Notes: generated from the sequence alone by a model not told the origin. Shown: positions 46,010 to 55,123, counted from the first letter of the stretch. The stretch is DNA of 64,000 nucleotides from Paraburkholderia heleia NBRC 101817 (GCF_000739775.1 NZ_BBJH01000003.1:367684-431683), one strand, 5' to 3'. Made by a program: numbers and translations.

Positions 46010-46648
46010 TCAGTCGAATTCGACATCATTGTTATTGCGCAGTGCGTCCAGTCGTCGGATTTGTTCCGGCAGAATCCGGCCTTGCGACAAGGCTGGAAGG
46101 TGATCGATATCGAAGAACTGGACGGCGTCGGTTTCGGCTCCGCATATTTCGCCCGCACGCACAATTTCCCCCAGGAAAACCAGCTTCCAGATGTGAAACA
46201 CGGAAGGCGGATGTCCGTGCTTGAGCATATCCCACACGGCCAGCAGCCGAACGATGTTCACCGTGTAGCCGCTTTCTTCACGAGCCTCTTTTGCCGCGTT
46301 CTCCGCAGGCGAAACGCCTATGTCCGCCCAGCCGCCGGGCAGGGACCACAAACCATCCACGGCCTCCCGCACGAGCAGGATTTGACCGGATGGATTGAAG
46401 ACGGCGCATCTGACATCGAGTTTGGGATTCGCGTATCCCGTTTCGAAAGCAAAGAGCGCGGCGACATCGCCGGTTTGCATGGACGCCATTTCCGCGAGTT
46501 GCTGATGCGCGATACCGGCGATTTCCGTGTACCGTTCCTTGTCGAACGGGCTCGTCGCGTAGTGCAATCCCGATTGCGCAAGCGCCAGTAGCCGGCGCGC
46601 CTGTGCAAGGCGCGCGCTCAGCGATTGTTGTTCGGCAGGCGTGTGCAT
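46010..46648 (-). CDS. NUDIX hydrolase with N-terminal helical domain
   Basis: A 212-residue hydrolase of nucleoside-diphosphate-linked compounds. Residues about 5-65 are a helical N-terminal extension found in one NUDIX subgroup. The Nudix box (GX5EX7REXXEEXG) is complete in GWADIGVSPAENAAKEAREESGY, preceded by LWSLPGG. The ATG at 46648 has GTGAGG upstream. It lies just downstream of a truncated HAD dehalogenase relic, in the same orientation. Confidence 0.9.
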   Translation of the reverse strand: MHTPAEQQSLSARLAQARRLLALAQSGLHYATSPFDKERYTEIAGIAHQQLAEMASMQTGDVAALFAFETGYANPKLDVRCAVFNPSGQILLVREAVDGLWSLPGGWADIGVSPAENAAKEAREESGYTVNIVRLLAVWDMLKHGHPPSVFHIWKLVFLGEIVRAGEICGAETDAVQFFDIDHLPALSQGRILPEQIRRLDALRNNNDVEFD

Positions 46649-46658
46649 CGATGCTGCC

Positions 46659-46721
46659 TCACCTTTTCGCCGCGGTGCCGTAGCAGTCAAAAGCCAGTGT
46701 GTCGAAGTCGGTCAATTCCAT
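46659..46721 (-). pseudogene. HAD dehalogenase N-terminal relic
   Basis: A 20-codon frame, MELTDFDTLAFDCYGT then AAKR-stop. The first 16 residues are the exact N-terminus of type II haloacid-dehalogenase-like proteins (DxYGT nucleophile motif). After it the expected LIDWE sequence is missing. AAGG precedes the ATG, so the original start signal is preserved. It is the stump of a gene removed by recombination. Confidence 0.75.
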
Positions 46722-46855
46722 GGTGATTCCTTTTGGAAGGGCATGTCGGCAATCACATTATCCATGCCCCGCTTCGACGGCGCGAATCGAACAATGGCGA
46801 TCGATTCCGCCATGTTCTGGCGCATGTCATCGAAAAGGCGCTTCTGGAAAAGCAT
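46712..46855 (-). pseudogene. C-terminal relic of the gene once upstream of the HAD gene
   Basis: An open stretch ending MDNVIADMPFQKESPWN-stop. The frame extends further upstream into the MFS 3' end without a stop. Its stop overlaps the HAD start by 10 bases (ATGGAATTGA), a typical operon junction. This suggests the tail of a lost gene of a former operon. I cannot name the family. Confidence 0.45.
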
Positions 46856-46875
46856 CGCGTGCACGTATGCGGCTG

Positions 46876-48072
46876 TCAACCAGGCGATCGCCCTGGCGCT
46901 CCGCGCGCGTCACGCCGGGCGGCGGCGCGCTCCGGCCGCCAGAACGCGAACACGAGCATCCCGGCCAGCGCCTGAGCGGCCACGACGAACGCCACGCACC
47001 CCGCCCAGCCCCAGCGGTGCCATGCTGGAATCGGCAACACGGAGCCGAGGCTGCCGCCGAAGTAATAGCAGGAGAGATAGATCCCGATCGCCGTGGTCCG
47101 GGCCCCGGCGGCGGCATGCGAAATGAACGCGTTGGCGCAGGCCTGCTCGACGAAAACCGCCGTCGAGCCGAGCGCGAGCCCAACCAGGATCGCGCCGACG
47201 CTATCCGGCAGCGTCAGCAGGCTGCCCGCGATCGCCAGGCCGACCGCCGCGAGCGCGAGATCGCGCGGCCCGCGGTGCCTCGCGAGGCGTCCCGAAATGG
47301 GCGTGACGACCACCGCCACGAGGAACACGGCATAGATCGCGCCGATTCCCGCTGTCGAGAACCCGAACGGCGCACGCGTGAGCCGCAGGCCCACGAAGGT
47401 GAACGTCGCGACCTGAGAGGCGAGCACGCACGCGCCCACGGCAAATGAAGCGAGCACCGGGCCGCGCATCATGAGTTTCCATTGCGTCTTGGTCGTGGGG
47501 CTGCCGTCCGCGCGCACCGCACCCGATGCGGGCAAGCCCGCGTAGATCGCGAGGCCCGTCGCGAAGCTGAGCACCGCCACGACGTCGAGGGCGTGCCGCC
47601 AGCCGAGCATCGACGTGAGCAGGTTGGTGACGAAGCGTCCCGCGAAGCCGCCCAGCGTGGTGCCGGCCACGAAGATCGCGCTCACTTCGGTCGCGCGCTC
47701 GCGCTGATAGCGTTCGCCGATGTACGAAATCGACATGGCGAAAATGAACGGCATCAGCACGCCGGCGGCGAAACGCGCCGTGAGGAACGACGCAAAACCC
47801 GGCGCGTGCGCGGACCAGACCACGGGCAGCGCCGATGCGAGCGCGGCAGCGACGATCACGTTGCGCCTGTCGAAGCGCGTCGCCAGGGTGCCGACGAACG
47901 GCGCGATAATGGCGACAGCCAGCGTGGTCGCGCTCACGCCCTGCCCGGCGCGTTCCGCGCTCACGCCGAATGTGACGGCGAGTTCGCGCAGAATGCCTTG
48001 TGTGGCGTAGAGATTGATGAAGGCCGCGAAGCCGCACAGGAAGACGGCGGCTCGAATGGATTGGTCTTTCAT
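46876..48072 (-). CDS. major facilitator superfamily transporter
   Basis: A 398-residue inner-membrane transporter with twelve hydrophobic segments. It belongs to the YnfM/arabinose-efflux-like group of drug and metabolite exporters. Motif-A-like loops are APFVGTLATRFDRRNVI and PISGRLARHRGPRDLA. The last residues (RRDARGAPGRSPG) are unlike normal MFS tails, as if the 3' end had been replaced by neighbouring DNA. It is divergent from a LysR gene 95 bases away, the usual regulator-exporter pairing. Confidence 0.92.
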   Translation of the reverse strand: MKDQSIRAAVFLCGFAAFINLYATQGILRELAVTFGVSAERAGQGVSATTLAVAIIAPFVGTLATRFDRRNVIVAAALASALPVVWSAHAPGFASFLTARFAAGVLMPFIFAMSISYIGERYQRERATEVSAIFVAGTTLGGFAGRFVTNLLTSMLGWRHALDVVAVLSFATGLAIYAGLPASGAVRADGSPTTKTQWKLMMRGPVLASFAVGACVLASQVATFTFVGLRLTRAPFGFSTAGIGAIYAVFLVAVVVTPISGRLARHRGPRDLALAAVGLAIAGSLLTLPDSVGAILVGLALGSTAVFVEQACANAFISHAAAGARTTAIGIYLSCYYFGGSLGSVLPIPAWHRWGWAGCVAFVVAAQALAGMLVFAFWRPERAAARRDARGAPGRSPG

Positions 48073-48167
48073 GCTTGACGCCCTGTTTCGTCCAACCGCC
48101 AGTCTGAGGACCGGCCAACGCGCGCGCCAATACCGTTTTCGTCGCCATTGATACCGCCAGAACAAGA

Positions 48168-49076
48168 ATGCTCGACCTGCGCCGCCTCCGCTATTTCGTC
48201 ACCGTTGCCGAAGAACTGCACTTCGGGCGCGCCGCCGTGCGCCTGAACATCGCGCAGCCGCCGCTGACGCGCCATATCGCGGCACTGGAAACCGAACTCG
48301 GCATCCGCCTTTTCGAGCGTTCGACCCGCGCCGTCAAACTCACGCCCGAAGGCATGTTGTTCCTCGAGCGAGCACGCGGCGTGCTGCACGCCGTTGGCGA
48401 GGCGCAGGCGAGCGCACGCAAGCTCGCCCAGGGCGTGACGGGCCGCATTGCGATCGGCTACACGAGTTCGATTCCCATGTCCGACATGTTCGCGGCAGTC
48501 GTGCGCCACGCAGGGCGCGCGCTGCCCGAGGTGGAACTGACGTTTCGCGAGGCCGCCACCGCAAGTCAACATCGGCAGCTCGTTGAGGGCGTGCTCGACA
48601 TCGGTTTTGGCTGGTCTGCGGCGAACGCCCGCGAAGACGGACTGTGCTCGCTCGTGATCGCGCGTGAGCCGCTCGTCGCCGCCGTGCCGAGCGGCAGCGT
48701 GCATGCGCGCAAGCAGTCGATCGACTTCGCCGAGTTGCGCGACGAGACGTTTCTGATCTTTCCGCCGGGATATGGATCGGCGCTGACGGCAGCGCTCGAT
48801 TCGTTGTGCGCGCAAGCTAATGTGGAGCCACGCATCGGGCCCACCGCTTCGCAGACTGCCGCGCTGGTCTCGCTCGTCGCGGCCGAACGCGGCGTCGCCA
48901 TCGTGCCGGCCTTCACGATGGCACTGCAACGCTCGGGCGTGGCCTATGTGCCGTTGCGCGACGCGCCTGCGCTCGACCAGACTGTCTCGTGGATCGAGCC
49001 GTTCACCTCGACGTGCGTGGAGCGTTTCGTTGTGCTTGCGCGGTCGGTTGCGCAACGGGGCACGCGCGGCACCTGA
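48168..49076 (+). CDS. LysR-family transcriptional regulator (divergent to MFS)
   Basis: A 302-residue LysR regulator. MLDLRRLRYFVTVAEELHFGRAAVRLNIAQPPLTRHIAALE is the complete helix-turn-helix. The two effector subdomains follow, with IGYTSSIPMSDMF at the start and VSLVAAERGVAIVPAF near the end. Normal length. It faces away from the MFS exporter gene and most likely controls it. It converges on the aminotransferase gene. Confidence 0.94.
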   Translation: MLDLRRLRYFVTVAEELHFGRAAVRLNIAQPPLTRHIAALETELGIRLFERSTRAVKLTPEGMLFLERARGVLHAVGEAQASARKLAQGVTGRIAIGYTSSIPMSDMFAAVVRHAGRALPEVELTFREAATASQHRQLVEGVLDIGFGWSAANAREDGLCSLVIAREPLVAAVPSGSVHARKQSIDFAELRDETFLIFPPGYGSALTAALDSLCAQANVEPRIGPTASQTAALVSLVAAERGVAIVPAFTMALQRSGVAYVPLRDAPALDQTVSWIEPFTSTCVERFVVLARSVAQRGTRGT

Positions 49077-49088
49077 ATCGTGCGAACG

Positions 49089-50318
49089 TCAGACCGGTGC
49101 CGACGTCGCGTCCCGCGTGCGCGTGGCATGCGCGGCCCGCTTCAAGCGCGCCACGCCTTCGCGAATCTCATCCACGTTCGGCGCGGCAAACGAAAGGCGC
49201 AGCGACGCGGTGTCCGGCTCATCGGCGAAAAACGCCTTGCCCGGAACAAAAATCACCTGGTTCGCAATAGCGTTCGGCAAGAGCGCATCGATCGACACAC
49301 CCGGAATGCGCGCCCACACGAACATGCCGCCTGCAGGTTGATGAAACGCGATTTCGCCGCCGAATTGCTCGCGCAAACCATCGCAAAGCGCTGCGCATTT
49401 GCGCCGATACGCTTGCGTGATATGCGGAAGATGCCGTTCGAGCGAGCCCGCCTCCAGATAGTGCGCGGCGATCGCCTGGGTCCACGGTGTGCTGCACAGG
49501 TCGACGGTCTGCTTGGCGATCACGCAGCGCCGCGTGATTTCGGCGGGCGCGATGGTCCAACCCACGCGCAAGCCAGGCGCGACCACTTTCGAAAGACTCG
49601 AGAAATGCACGATCCAGGCGCGCGCGCCCTGCACTTCGCTTGCCAGCGCCAGCATCGACGGCACCGCGTTGCCCGCGAAACGCAGATCGCCGTACGGATC
49701 GTCCTCGACGATCACGAAGCGGTATTGAACGGCGAGGCGCAAGAGCGCAAGGCGCCGCTCGCGTGTGAGCGTGGCCCCGGTGGGATTCGCGAAGGTCGGC
49801 ACCGTGTATAGCAGCTTCGGTCGTGCAATCGCGCCCGAAGCGAGCCGCGCGGCGAGACTGTCCACGTCGATACCGTCGCCGTCTACCGGCACCGTCACCA
49901 CACGCGCCTGCTGGAGCCGGAGCGCCTGCAGCGTGGCCGGATAGGCGGGCTGCTCCGTCAAGGCCGTGTCGCCCGGACCAAGCAGCACGCGCAACAAGAG
50001 ATCGAGGCCCTGCTGCGACCCTGTCGTGACGAGCATCTCTTCCGGCGCGCAGGTCACCCCGCGGCGCGCCATCAGCGCGAGCAGCTGCGTTTTCAGTTCG
50101 GGCAAACCGTCGGTCGGCCCATACTGAAGGCAACGCGTGGGAGCTTGCCATGCCTCGCCCGCTGCCGCCTGCAGTCCGTCGGCGTCGAACAGGTCGCTGG
50201 CAGGATAGCCGCCCGCGAAGGAAATCATGCCTGGTTCTCCCAGGTACCTGAAAAGCTCGCGAATGGGCGAACCGGCGGGATGCTGGAAGGGCGCGGTGAA
50301 ATCGTACATGGCGGACAT
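49089..50318 (-). CDS. class I/II aminotransferase, probable 2-aminoadipate transaminase
   Basis: A 409-residue fold-type I pyridoxal-phosphate enzyme of the LysN/MocR-like group. SFAGGYPASDLFD and LQYGPTDGLPELKTQLL open it; VPTFANPTGATLTRERR and EDDPYGDLRF bind substrate and cofactor. The Schiff-base lysine is in HFSSLSKVVAPGLRVGW. Relatives include 2-aminoadipate aminotransferase. It is the third gene after the AmaB- and AmaA-like genes on the same strand (87-base gap), which supports conversion of 2-aminoadipate to 2-oxoadipate. Confidence 0.88.
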   Translation of the reverse strand: MSAMYDFTAPFQHPAGSPIRELFRYLGEPGMISFAGGYPASDLFDADGLQAAAGEAWQAPTRCLQYGPTDGLPELKTQLLALMARRGVTCAPEEMLVTTGSQQGLDLLLRVLLGPGDTALTEQPAYPATLQALRLQQARVVTVPVDGDGIDVDSLAARLASGAIARPKLLYTVPTFANPTGATLTRERRLALLRLAVQYRFVIVEDDPYGDLRFAGNAVPSMLALASEVQGARAWIVHFSSLSKVVAPGLRVGWTIAPAEITRRCVIAKQTVDLCSTPWTQAIAAHYLEAGSLERHLPHITQAYRRKCAALCDGLREQFGGEIAFHQPAGGMFVWARIPGVSIDALLPNAIANQVIFVPGKAFFADEPDTASLRLSFAAPNVDEIREGVARLKRAAHATRTRDATSAPV

Positions 50319-50405
50319 GGAGTCGATGGCGGTTAAGCGCGGCAGCGGACAAGCTTCGAGTGTGGTCAGATCACGGGCTCTTTTGCGTAACCTGCCCCCT
50401 CGCCG

Positions 50406-51578
50406 TCACACGACGTTCTTTTCGACGATCGGCCGGTTTTCCAGTACACGCGACCAGTCGAGCGAAGACAGATCGAGCGTCGTATACCGGCCGTTGAGGA
50501 TCAGCTCGCTCACGCCGCGCCCGGTTGCCGGCCCCTGCTGCAGACCGTGCCCGCTGAAACCATTGGCAAACACGCAATTGTCGATGGTCGGGTGATAACC
50601 AATGATGGCATTCTGGTCGAGCACGTTGTACTCGTAATAGCCGGACCAGCAGTTCTCCACGCGCAGCGCCTCGAAGCCCGGCACGCGGTGCGCAAGCGTC
50701 GGCCAGATCACGTCGTCGAAGATGGCGTGATCGACTTCGTCGAGCGGCAGATCGTTCGGGTCGTTCTCCGCGCCCGGCGACGTTCCGGTGATGTACGTGT
50801 TGCCCTCGGGGCGGAAGTACACGCCGGACGGGTCGATCAGCAACGGGCACGCGGCGAGCCGCGCCGGCGACGACACGTTGAAAATGCTGCGGCGGCGCGC
50901 ATAAACCGGAATGTCGATGTCCATCATTTCCGCAAGCTTGCGCGCCCACGCGCCGGCTGCGTTCACGAGCGTGTCGCAGGCATGGCGTTCGCCGTCGCCC
51001 GCGATCACGTGCGTGACCTTGCGGCCACTGCGCACGACGCCGGTCACATCGGCCGGCACGTAGCGTGCGCCGAGCGACTGCGCCTTCTTGCGCAACGCCT
51101 GCACGAGGCCGTAGCCGTCGAACCAGCCCTCACCGCTGCGGCCATACGCGCCGCTTGCGAGATCCTCGACGTTGAGCCAGGGAAACTTCGCGTGCAACGC
51201 GTCGCGCGGCAGGAGTTCGATGTCCGCGCCAAGACGCGTTTGCAGCGCGTGATTCTCGCGCAGCGTCGCATCGCCCGCCTCGGTGGCGAGGAAAAGGTAA
51301 CCGCCCTCGTGCAGATCGATCGACGGACGGCTGCCGTTCACTTCGAGCCGCTCGCCAATGCCGCGCAGAAACTCGATGCCGAACAGCGACATCTGGATCG
51401 ACAACGGCGTGGAAAACTGCTGCCTGATCGATGCGGCGGACAGCGCCGACGACGAGCGCGCATAACTCGGGTCGCGCTCGAACACGGTAACGGCAACCGT
51501 CGGGTCGGATGCGCGCAAAAAATAGGCAATAGAACTACCGATTACCCCGCCGCCAACGATAACGACTTGAGAACTCAC
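50406..51578 (-). CDS. amaA: FAD-dependent amino/imino acid oxidoreductase (AmaA-like)
   Basis: A 390-residue flavoprotein of the glycine/D-amino acid oxidase fold. QVVIVGGGVIGSSIAYFL binds FAD. RRRSIFNVSSP and YITGTSPGAENDPNDLPLDE line the substrate cavity, and FANGFSGHGLQQGPATGRGVSELI is the C-terminal FAD block. The GTG at 51578 has GGAG 6 bases upstream and starts right at the Rossmann strand. Placed between an aminoadipate-semialdehyde dehydrogenase and an aminotransferase, it is probably the L-pipecolate oxidase of the lysine route. Confidence 0.82.
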   Translation of the reverse strand: MSSQVVIVGGGVIGSSIAYFLRASDPTVAVTVFERDPSYARSSSALSAASIRQQFSTPLSIQMSLFGIEFLRGIGERLEVNGSRPSIDLHEGGYLFLATEAGDATLRENHALQTRLGADIELLPRDALHAKFPWLNVEDLASGAYGRSGEGWFDGYGLVQALRKKAQSLGARYVPADVTGVVRSGRKVTHVIAGDGERHACDTLVNAAGAWARKLAEMMDIDIPVYARRRSIFNVSSPARLAACPLLIDPSGVYFRPEGNTYITGTSPGAENDPNDLPLDEVDHAIFDDVIWPTLAHRVPGFEALRVENCWSGYYEYNVLDQNAIIGYHPTIDNCVFANGFSGHGLQQGPATGRGVSELILNGRYTTLDLSSLDWSRVLENRPIVEKNVV

Positions 51579-51694
51579 GACTTGCTCCAGATTGCGGATC
51601 ACTGCTGCGCGCATGGATTGGGTTTGCGCGAATCGATCCATCGACCGGGTGCACGATGCGCCCGGTCATGGCGGTTCAACTACGCCAGGCGCGC

Positions 51695-53194
51695 TTATTC
51701 GACGTTGAAATCGATGCCCTGTGCGAGCGGCAGCGCCGACGAATAGTTGACCGTGTTGGTCGCGCGGCGCATATACGCCTTCCACGCGTCCGAGCCCGAC
51801 TCGCGGCCGCCGCCCGTTTCCTTTTCGCCGCCGAACGCGCCGCCGATCTCCGCGCCGCTCGGCCCGATGTTCACGTTCGCAATGCCGCAATCGCTGCCCG
51901 AGGCCGACGTGAAGCGCTCGCTCTCGCGCAGGTCTGTCGTGAATACGCACGACGAGAGGCCATGGTGGGCGGCGTTGTTCGCCTCGATCGCGTCGCCGAA
52001 GTCGCTGTACTTGAGGACGTAGAGAATCGGCGCGAAGGTTTCCTTCAGGACAACTTCGGTTTGCGCCGGCATCTCGACGATCGCTGGGCGCACGTAGAAG
52101 CCCTTTTCGCTGCCCGCCACCGTGTGACGCTCGCCGCCGAACACCTTGCCGCCCTCGCGCCTCGCCTGCTCGAGCGCCGACTGCATGCGGGCGAACGACT
52201 GCTCGTCGATGAGCGGCCCCATCAGCGTGCCCTGTTCCAGCGGATTGCCGATCACGACCTTGCCGTAGAGCGTCTTCAGGCGCTCGACGGCCTTGTCGTA
52301 CACGCTCTCGTGCACGAAGAGGCGGCGCAGCGAAGTGCAGCGCTGGCCGGCCGTGCCGACTGCCGAGAACAGGATGCCGCGCAGCGCGAGTTCGAGGTCG
52401 GCGGTGGCGGAAACGATGCCCGCGTTGTTGCCGCCCAGTTCGAGCAGCGAGCGGCCAAAGCGGCGCGCGACTTCGACGCCGACGGTCCGGCCCATTTCGG
52501 TGCTGCCCGTTGCGCTCACGATATTCGAGCGCGGATCCGCCACGAGTTTCGCCCCCACTTCGCGTCCGCCAACCACGAGGCTCGTGAGGCCTTCGGGCGC
52601 ATCGCCGAATTCCTTCAACACATCCTGCATGATCTTGTTGACGGCTACCGCGGTGAGCGGCGTCTTTTCCGAAGGCTTCCAGACCACGGCGTTACCGCAC
52701 ACGAGCGCGAGCGCGGCGTTCCACGACCACACGGCGACCGGGAAATTGAACGCGGAAATCACGGTGCACACGCCCATCGGATGCCACGATTCGGCCATGC
52801 GGTGGCCCGGACGCTCCGAAGCAATCGTCAGACCGTAAAGCTGGCGCGAGAGGCCGACCGCGAAGTCGCAGATGTCGATCATTTCCTGCACTTCGCCGAG
52901 GCCTTCCTGGAAGATCTTGCCGGTCTCCAGCGAGACGAGGCTGCCGAGCGCGCGCTTCTGCTCGCGCAACCTGTTGCCGAGCAGGCGCACGAGTTCGCCG
53001 CGGCGCGGCGCGGGCACGTTGCGCCAGGTCTTGAACGCCTCCTGCGCCTTCGCGAGCACGGCGTCGACGTCGGCTGCCGACTGGCTCGCGACGCGGCCGA
53101 TCAGTTCCCCGTTGATCGGCGAATGCACGACGATGTCGCCCGCTTCCGCGAGCTGGGAAATGCCGAGATCCGAGAGGATGGAGGAGGCTTTCAT
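51695..53194 (-). CDS. amaB: alpha-aminoadipate semialdehyde dehydrogenase (ALDH7-type, AmaB-like)
   Basis: A 499-residue aldehyde dehydrogenase of the antiquitin (ALDH7) group. WHPMGVCTVISAFNFPVAVWSWNAALALVCGN is characteristic of this group. LLELGGNNAGIV holds the catalytic glutamate and GQRCTSLRR the nucleophilic cysteine. The end NTVNYSSALPLAQGIDF is the typical ALDH7 tail. It oxidises 2-aminoadipate 6-semialdehyde to 2-aminoadipate. It leads an apparent operon with the FAD oxidase and aminotransferase. A TTTCC-N4-AGAAA site covers the region 19-32 bases upstream of the ATG. Confidence 0.93.
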   Translation of the reverse strand: MKASSILSDLGISQLAEAGDIVVHSPINGELIGRVASQSAADVDAVLAKAQEAFKTWRNVPAPRRGELVRLLGNRLREQKRALGSLVSLETGKIFQEGLGEVQEMIDICDFAVGLSRQLYGLTIASERPGHRMAESWHPMGVCTVISAFNFPVAVWSWNAALALVCGNAVVWKPSEKTPLTAVAVNKIMQDVLKEFGDAPEGLTSLVVGGREVGAKLVADPRSNIVSATGSTEMGRTVGVEVARRFGRSLLELGGNNAGIVSATADLELALRGILFSAVGTAGQRCTSLRRLFVHESVYDKAVERLKTLYGKVVIGNPLEQGTLMGPLIDEQSFARMQSALEQARREGGKVFGGERHTVAGSEKGFYVRPAIVEMPAQTEVVLKETFAPILYVLKYSDFGDAIEANNAAHHGLSSCVFTTDLRESERFTSASGSDCGIANVNIGPSGAEIGGAFGGEKETGGGRESGSDAWKAYMRRATNTVNYSSALPLAQGIDFNVE

Positions 53195-53212
53195 AGGTAG
53201 AATCCCTTAAAA

Positions 53213-53226
53213 TTTCCAATAAGAAA
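53213..53226. promoter_or_regulatory. TTTCC-N4-(G/A)GAAA operator at the amaB promoter
   Basis: TTTCCAATAAGAAA lies 19 bases before the amaB ATG. A second half-site GGAAA (53240-53244) is 18 bp away. It matches the perfect palindromes at 53371 and 57901 with one base difference in the conserved arms. Confidence 0.6.
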
Positions 53227-53370
53227 CATTGCTACTTTAGGAAACTATACACGCGCAATTTTGCGGCGACAACACGCAACCACGGGAATTTCGCCATGCC
53301 GCGGGTATCGCCGCCGCGCGGCTTTCGGCCATGGAAACGGCATGAGGCCGCCCTGCAGGCGGACCCGCGA

Positions 53371-53384
53371 TTTCCTGTTGGAAA
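53371..53384. promoter_or_regulatory. TTTCC-N4-GGAAA palindrome between amaB and the binding-protein gene
   Basis: TTTCCTGTTGGAAA, perfect 5+5 arms, 177 bases upstream of the amaB start. It may act as a distal operator with the site at 53213. Confidence 0.55.
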
Positions 53385-53393
53385 CAACGCATT

Positions 53394-53416
53394 GGGCGCC
53401 GACGGTGCCGGCGCCC
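53394..53416 (-). terminator. hairpin after the binding-protein gene
   Basis: GGGCGCCG pairs with CGGCGCCC around ACGGTGC, 33 bases past the binding-protein stop on the minus strand. No good U tract, so it may be an incomplete terminator. Confidence 0.5.
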
Positions 53417-53448
53417 TTCAACCTTCAAGGTAGCAGAGGCGAGACATC

Positions 53449-54600
53449 TCAGTCCGCGGTTCGCGTCGTGACCGGCACCCACGCCACGTTCTTGACCTGA
53501 TACAGCGTCGAACTCGGACTCTTCAGGTCGCCCTGGGCATTAAAGGCGATCTTGCCCGTAATGCCGTCGTAGTTCGTGGCCTTCAGCGCGGCGTTGAACT
53601 GCGCCGGCGCCGCCGAGCCCGCCTTCTCCATCGCGTTGATCGCGACCCACGCTGCGTCGTAGGCGAACGGCGCGTAGGCGAGCATGTCGATGCCGTACTT
53701 CTGCCTGAACTTCGCCTCGAAGCCCTTACCCTTGGGCAGCGTGCCAAGTGGCTGTCCGTATTCCCACACCGAAGCGCCATCGGCGGAAGCGCCGGCGAGC
53801 TTGATGAAGTTCGCGTCCATGACGCCGCCGCCGGCGAGGAATTGCGCCTTCAGACCAAGCTGGCGCATGCGCTTGACGATCATCGCGGCCTGCGCATCGA
53901 GGCCGCCGAAGAATACGAGATCCGGATTCGTGCGCTTGATGCTCGTGAGCTGGGCGCTGAAATCCACGGCCTTGTCGTTCGTGAACTCGCGCGCGACGAT
54001 CGTGCCGCCGCTCGCCTTGACGGCCTTCTCGAACTCGTCGGCTTCGCCCTGGCCGAAGGCCGTGCGGTCATCGATGATCGCAATGCGGCTCGCCTTCGTC
54101 ACCGTCGCCGCATAGTTGCCCGCGTTGCCGGCGTTTTGCGAGTCGGTCGCGATGACGCGGTAGATGGTCGGCGAGCCGCTTTGCGTGATGGCCGGATTCG
54201 TAGCGGCCGGCGTGATCATCGGAATGCCCGCCTTCGCGTAGATCTTCGAGGCCGGCAGCGTCGTGCCCGAATTGAAGTGGCCGATCACGACGGCCACCTT
54301 GTCGTCCACGAGTTGCTGCGCGACCTGTACGCCAATGCGCGGATCGCTCTGGTCATCCTGCGAGTCGATCACGAACTTGACGGGCTTGCCACCGAGGGTG
54401 GGATGCGCGGCGTTGGCTTCGTCCACGGCCATCCGCACTCCGTTTTCGATGTCCTTGCCGTACGCCGCGCCGCCGCCCGTGAGCGGGCTGGCCACGCCGA
54501 TCTTCACGACCGTTTCCTGCGCGCTCACCGCGCCGGCAACCAACATCAACGACGCTGCGATCGCGCAGCCACGACGAGAAGCGAGGAAACGAAAAGACAT
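53449..54600 (-). CDS. Liv-type ABC transporter substrate-binding protein (orphan)
   Basis: A 383-residue periplasmic binding protein with a signal peptide (residues 1-27, ending AVSAQ). It is of the branched-chain amino acid receptor type: VVKIGVASPLTGGGAAYGKDIENGVRMAVDEAN, then HFNSGTTLPASKIYAKAGIP and AIIDDRTAFGQGEADEF. It is a paralogue of the receptor at 42.9 kb. AAGGAA precedes the ATG at 54600. It lies upstream of the lysine/pipecolate operon in the same direction, without transporter membrane genes, so it may capture lysine or pipecolate for a shared transporter. Confidence 0.93.
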   Translation of the reverse strand: MSFRFLASRRGCAIAASLMLVAGAVSAQETVVKIGVASPLTGGGAAYGKDIENGVRMAVDEANAAHPTLGGKPVKFVIDSQDDQSDPRIGVQVAQQLVDDKVAVVIGHFNSGTTLPASKIYAKAGIPMITPAATNPAITQSGSPTIYRVIATDSQNAGNAGNYAATVTKASRIAIIDDRTAFGQGEADEFEKAVKASGGTIVAREFTNDKAVDFSAQLTSIKRTNPDLVFFGGLDAQAAMIVKRMRQLGLKAQFLAGGGVMDANFIKLAGASADGASVWEYGQPLGTLPKGKGFEAKFRQKYGIDMLAYAPFAYDAAWVAINAMEKAGSAAPAQFNAALKATNYDGITGKIAFNAQGDLKSPSSTLYQVKNVAWVPVTTRTAD

Positions 54601-55123
54601 GCGATATTCCTTGGGAATCTGGAGCCGGCACGTGACGCGTCCGAATGGTCACGCGGACCTTCGGCGCACAGGATTCGTCTTGCGCCGTCGATGCAGGACG
54701 GCGGGACGTGAACGGATTGTCGGCAGCGGTTCCGGCGGCATCAAACGAAAACTAATCACCACGTAATGCGCTTCCCTCATCAAGCCCGCTCACGCGGGGG
54801 AATACGGCAACGCGTGACGCGGTCTCGCGGGTATTGGGAGATACCCGATTGCCCCGACGGGCCCGCTTGTGGGTGGCTGTCATCCGGGACCGGCTTGCGC
54901 GCGCCACGCCTTGCGCCGTCTGGGTTTGCGTCAGAAATCATCAACTTCCGGGCGGTCAACTTACTTAGCCATGCTTGTTAATCGCGGCATGGCGCGGCAA
55001 GCGCTGCGCGATACACAAATGTTATGATCGGAAACATAGAGTACGATGCGAGCACCCAGCGAACCCTCAACGAACCCTCAACGAACCCTCAACGAAGCCC
55101 CAGCAAGCACCCCGAGTTCCCGA
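54601..55123. other. divergent promoter gap, binding protein / XRE regulator
   Basis: 523 bases without a supported gene. It contains the start-proximal region of both genes, a TTATGATCGGAAAC half-site near 55022-55035 and a three-copy 11-bp repeat at 55060-55092. The part from 54790 to 54960 shows nothing recognisable. Confidence 0.5.
55060..55092. repeat. three tandem 11-bp repeats in the regulator leader
   Basis: CGAACCCTCAA repeated three times without a mismatch, followed by a fourth copy's first four bases. It lies 31 bases before the chosen ATG of the XRE-cupin gene. If translation began at the alternative ATG 55046 it would encode a repeated peptide. Confidence 0.85.

Noticed and set aside
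54606..54618. ATTCC-TTG-GGAAT as a further copy of the lysine-cluster operator
   Set aside because: Spacer is 3 rather than 4 and it coincides with the ribosome site of the binding-protein gene.
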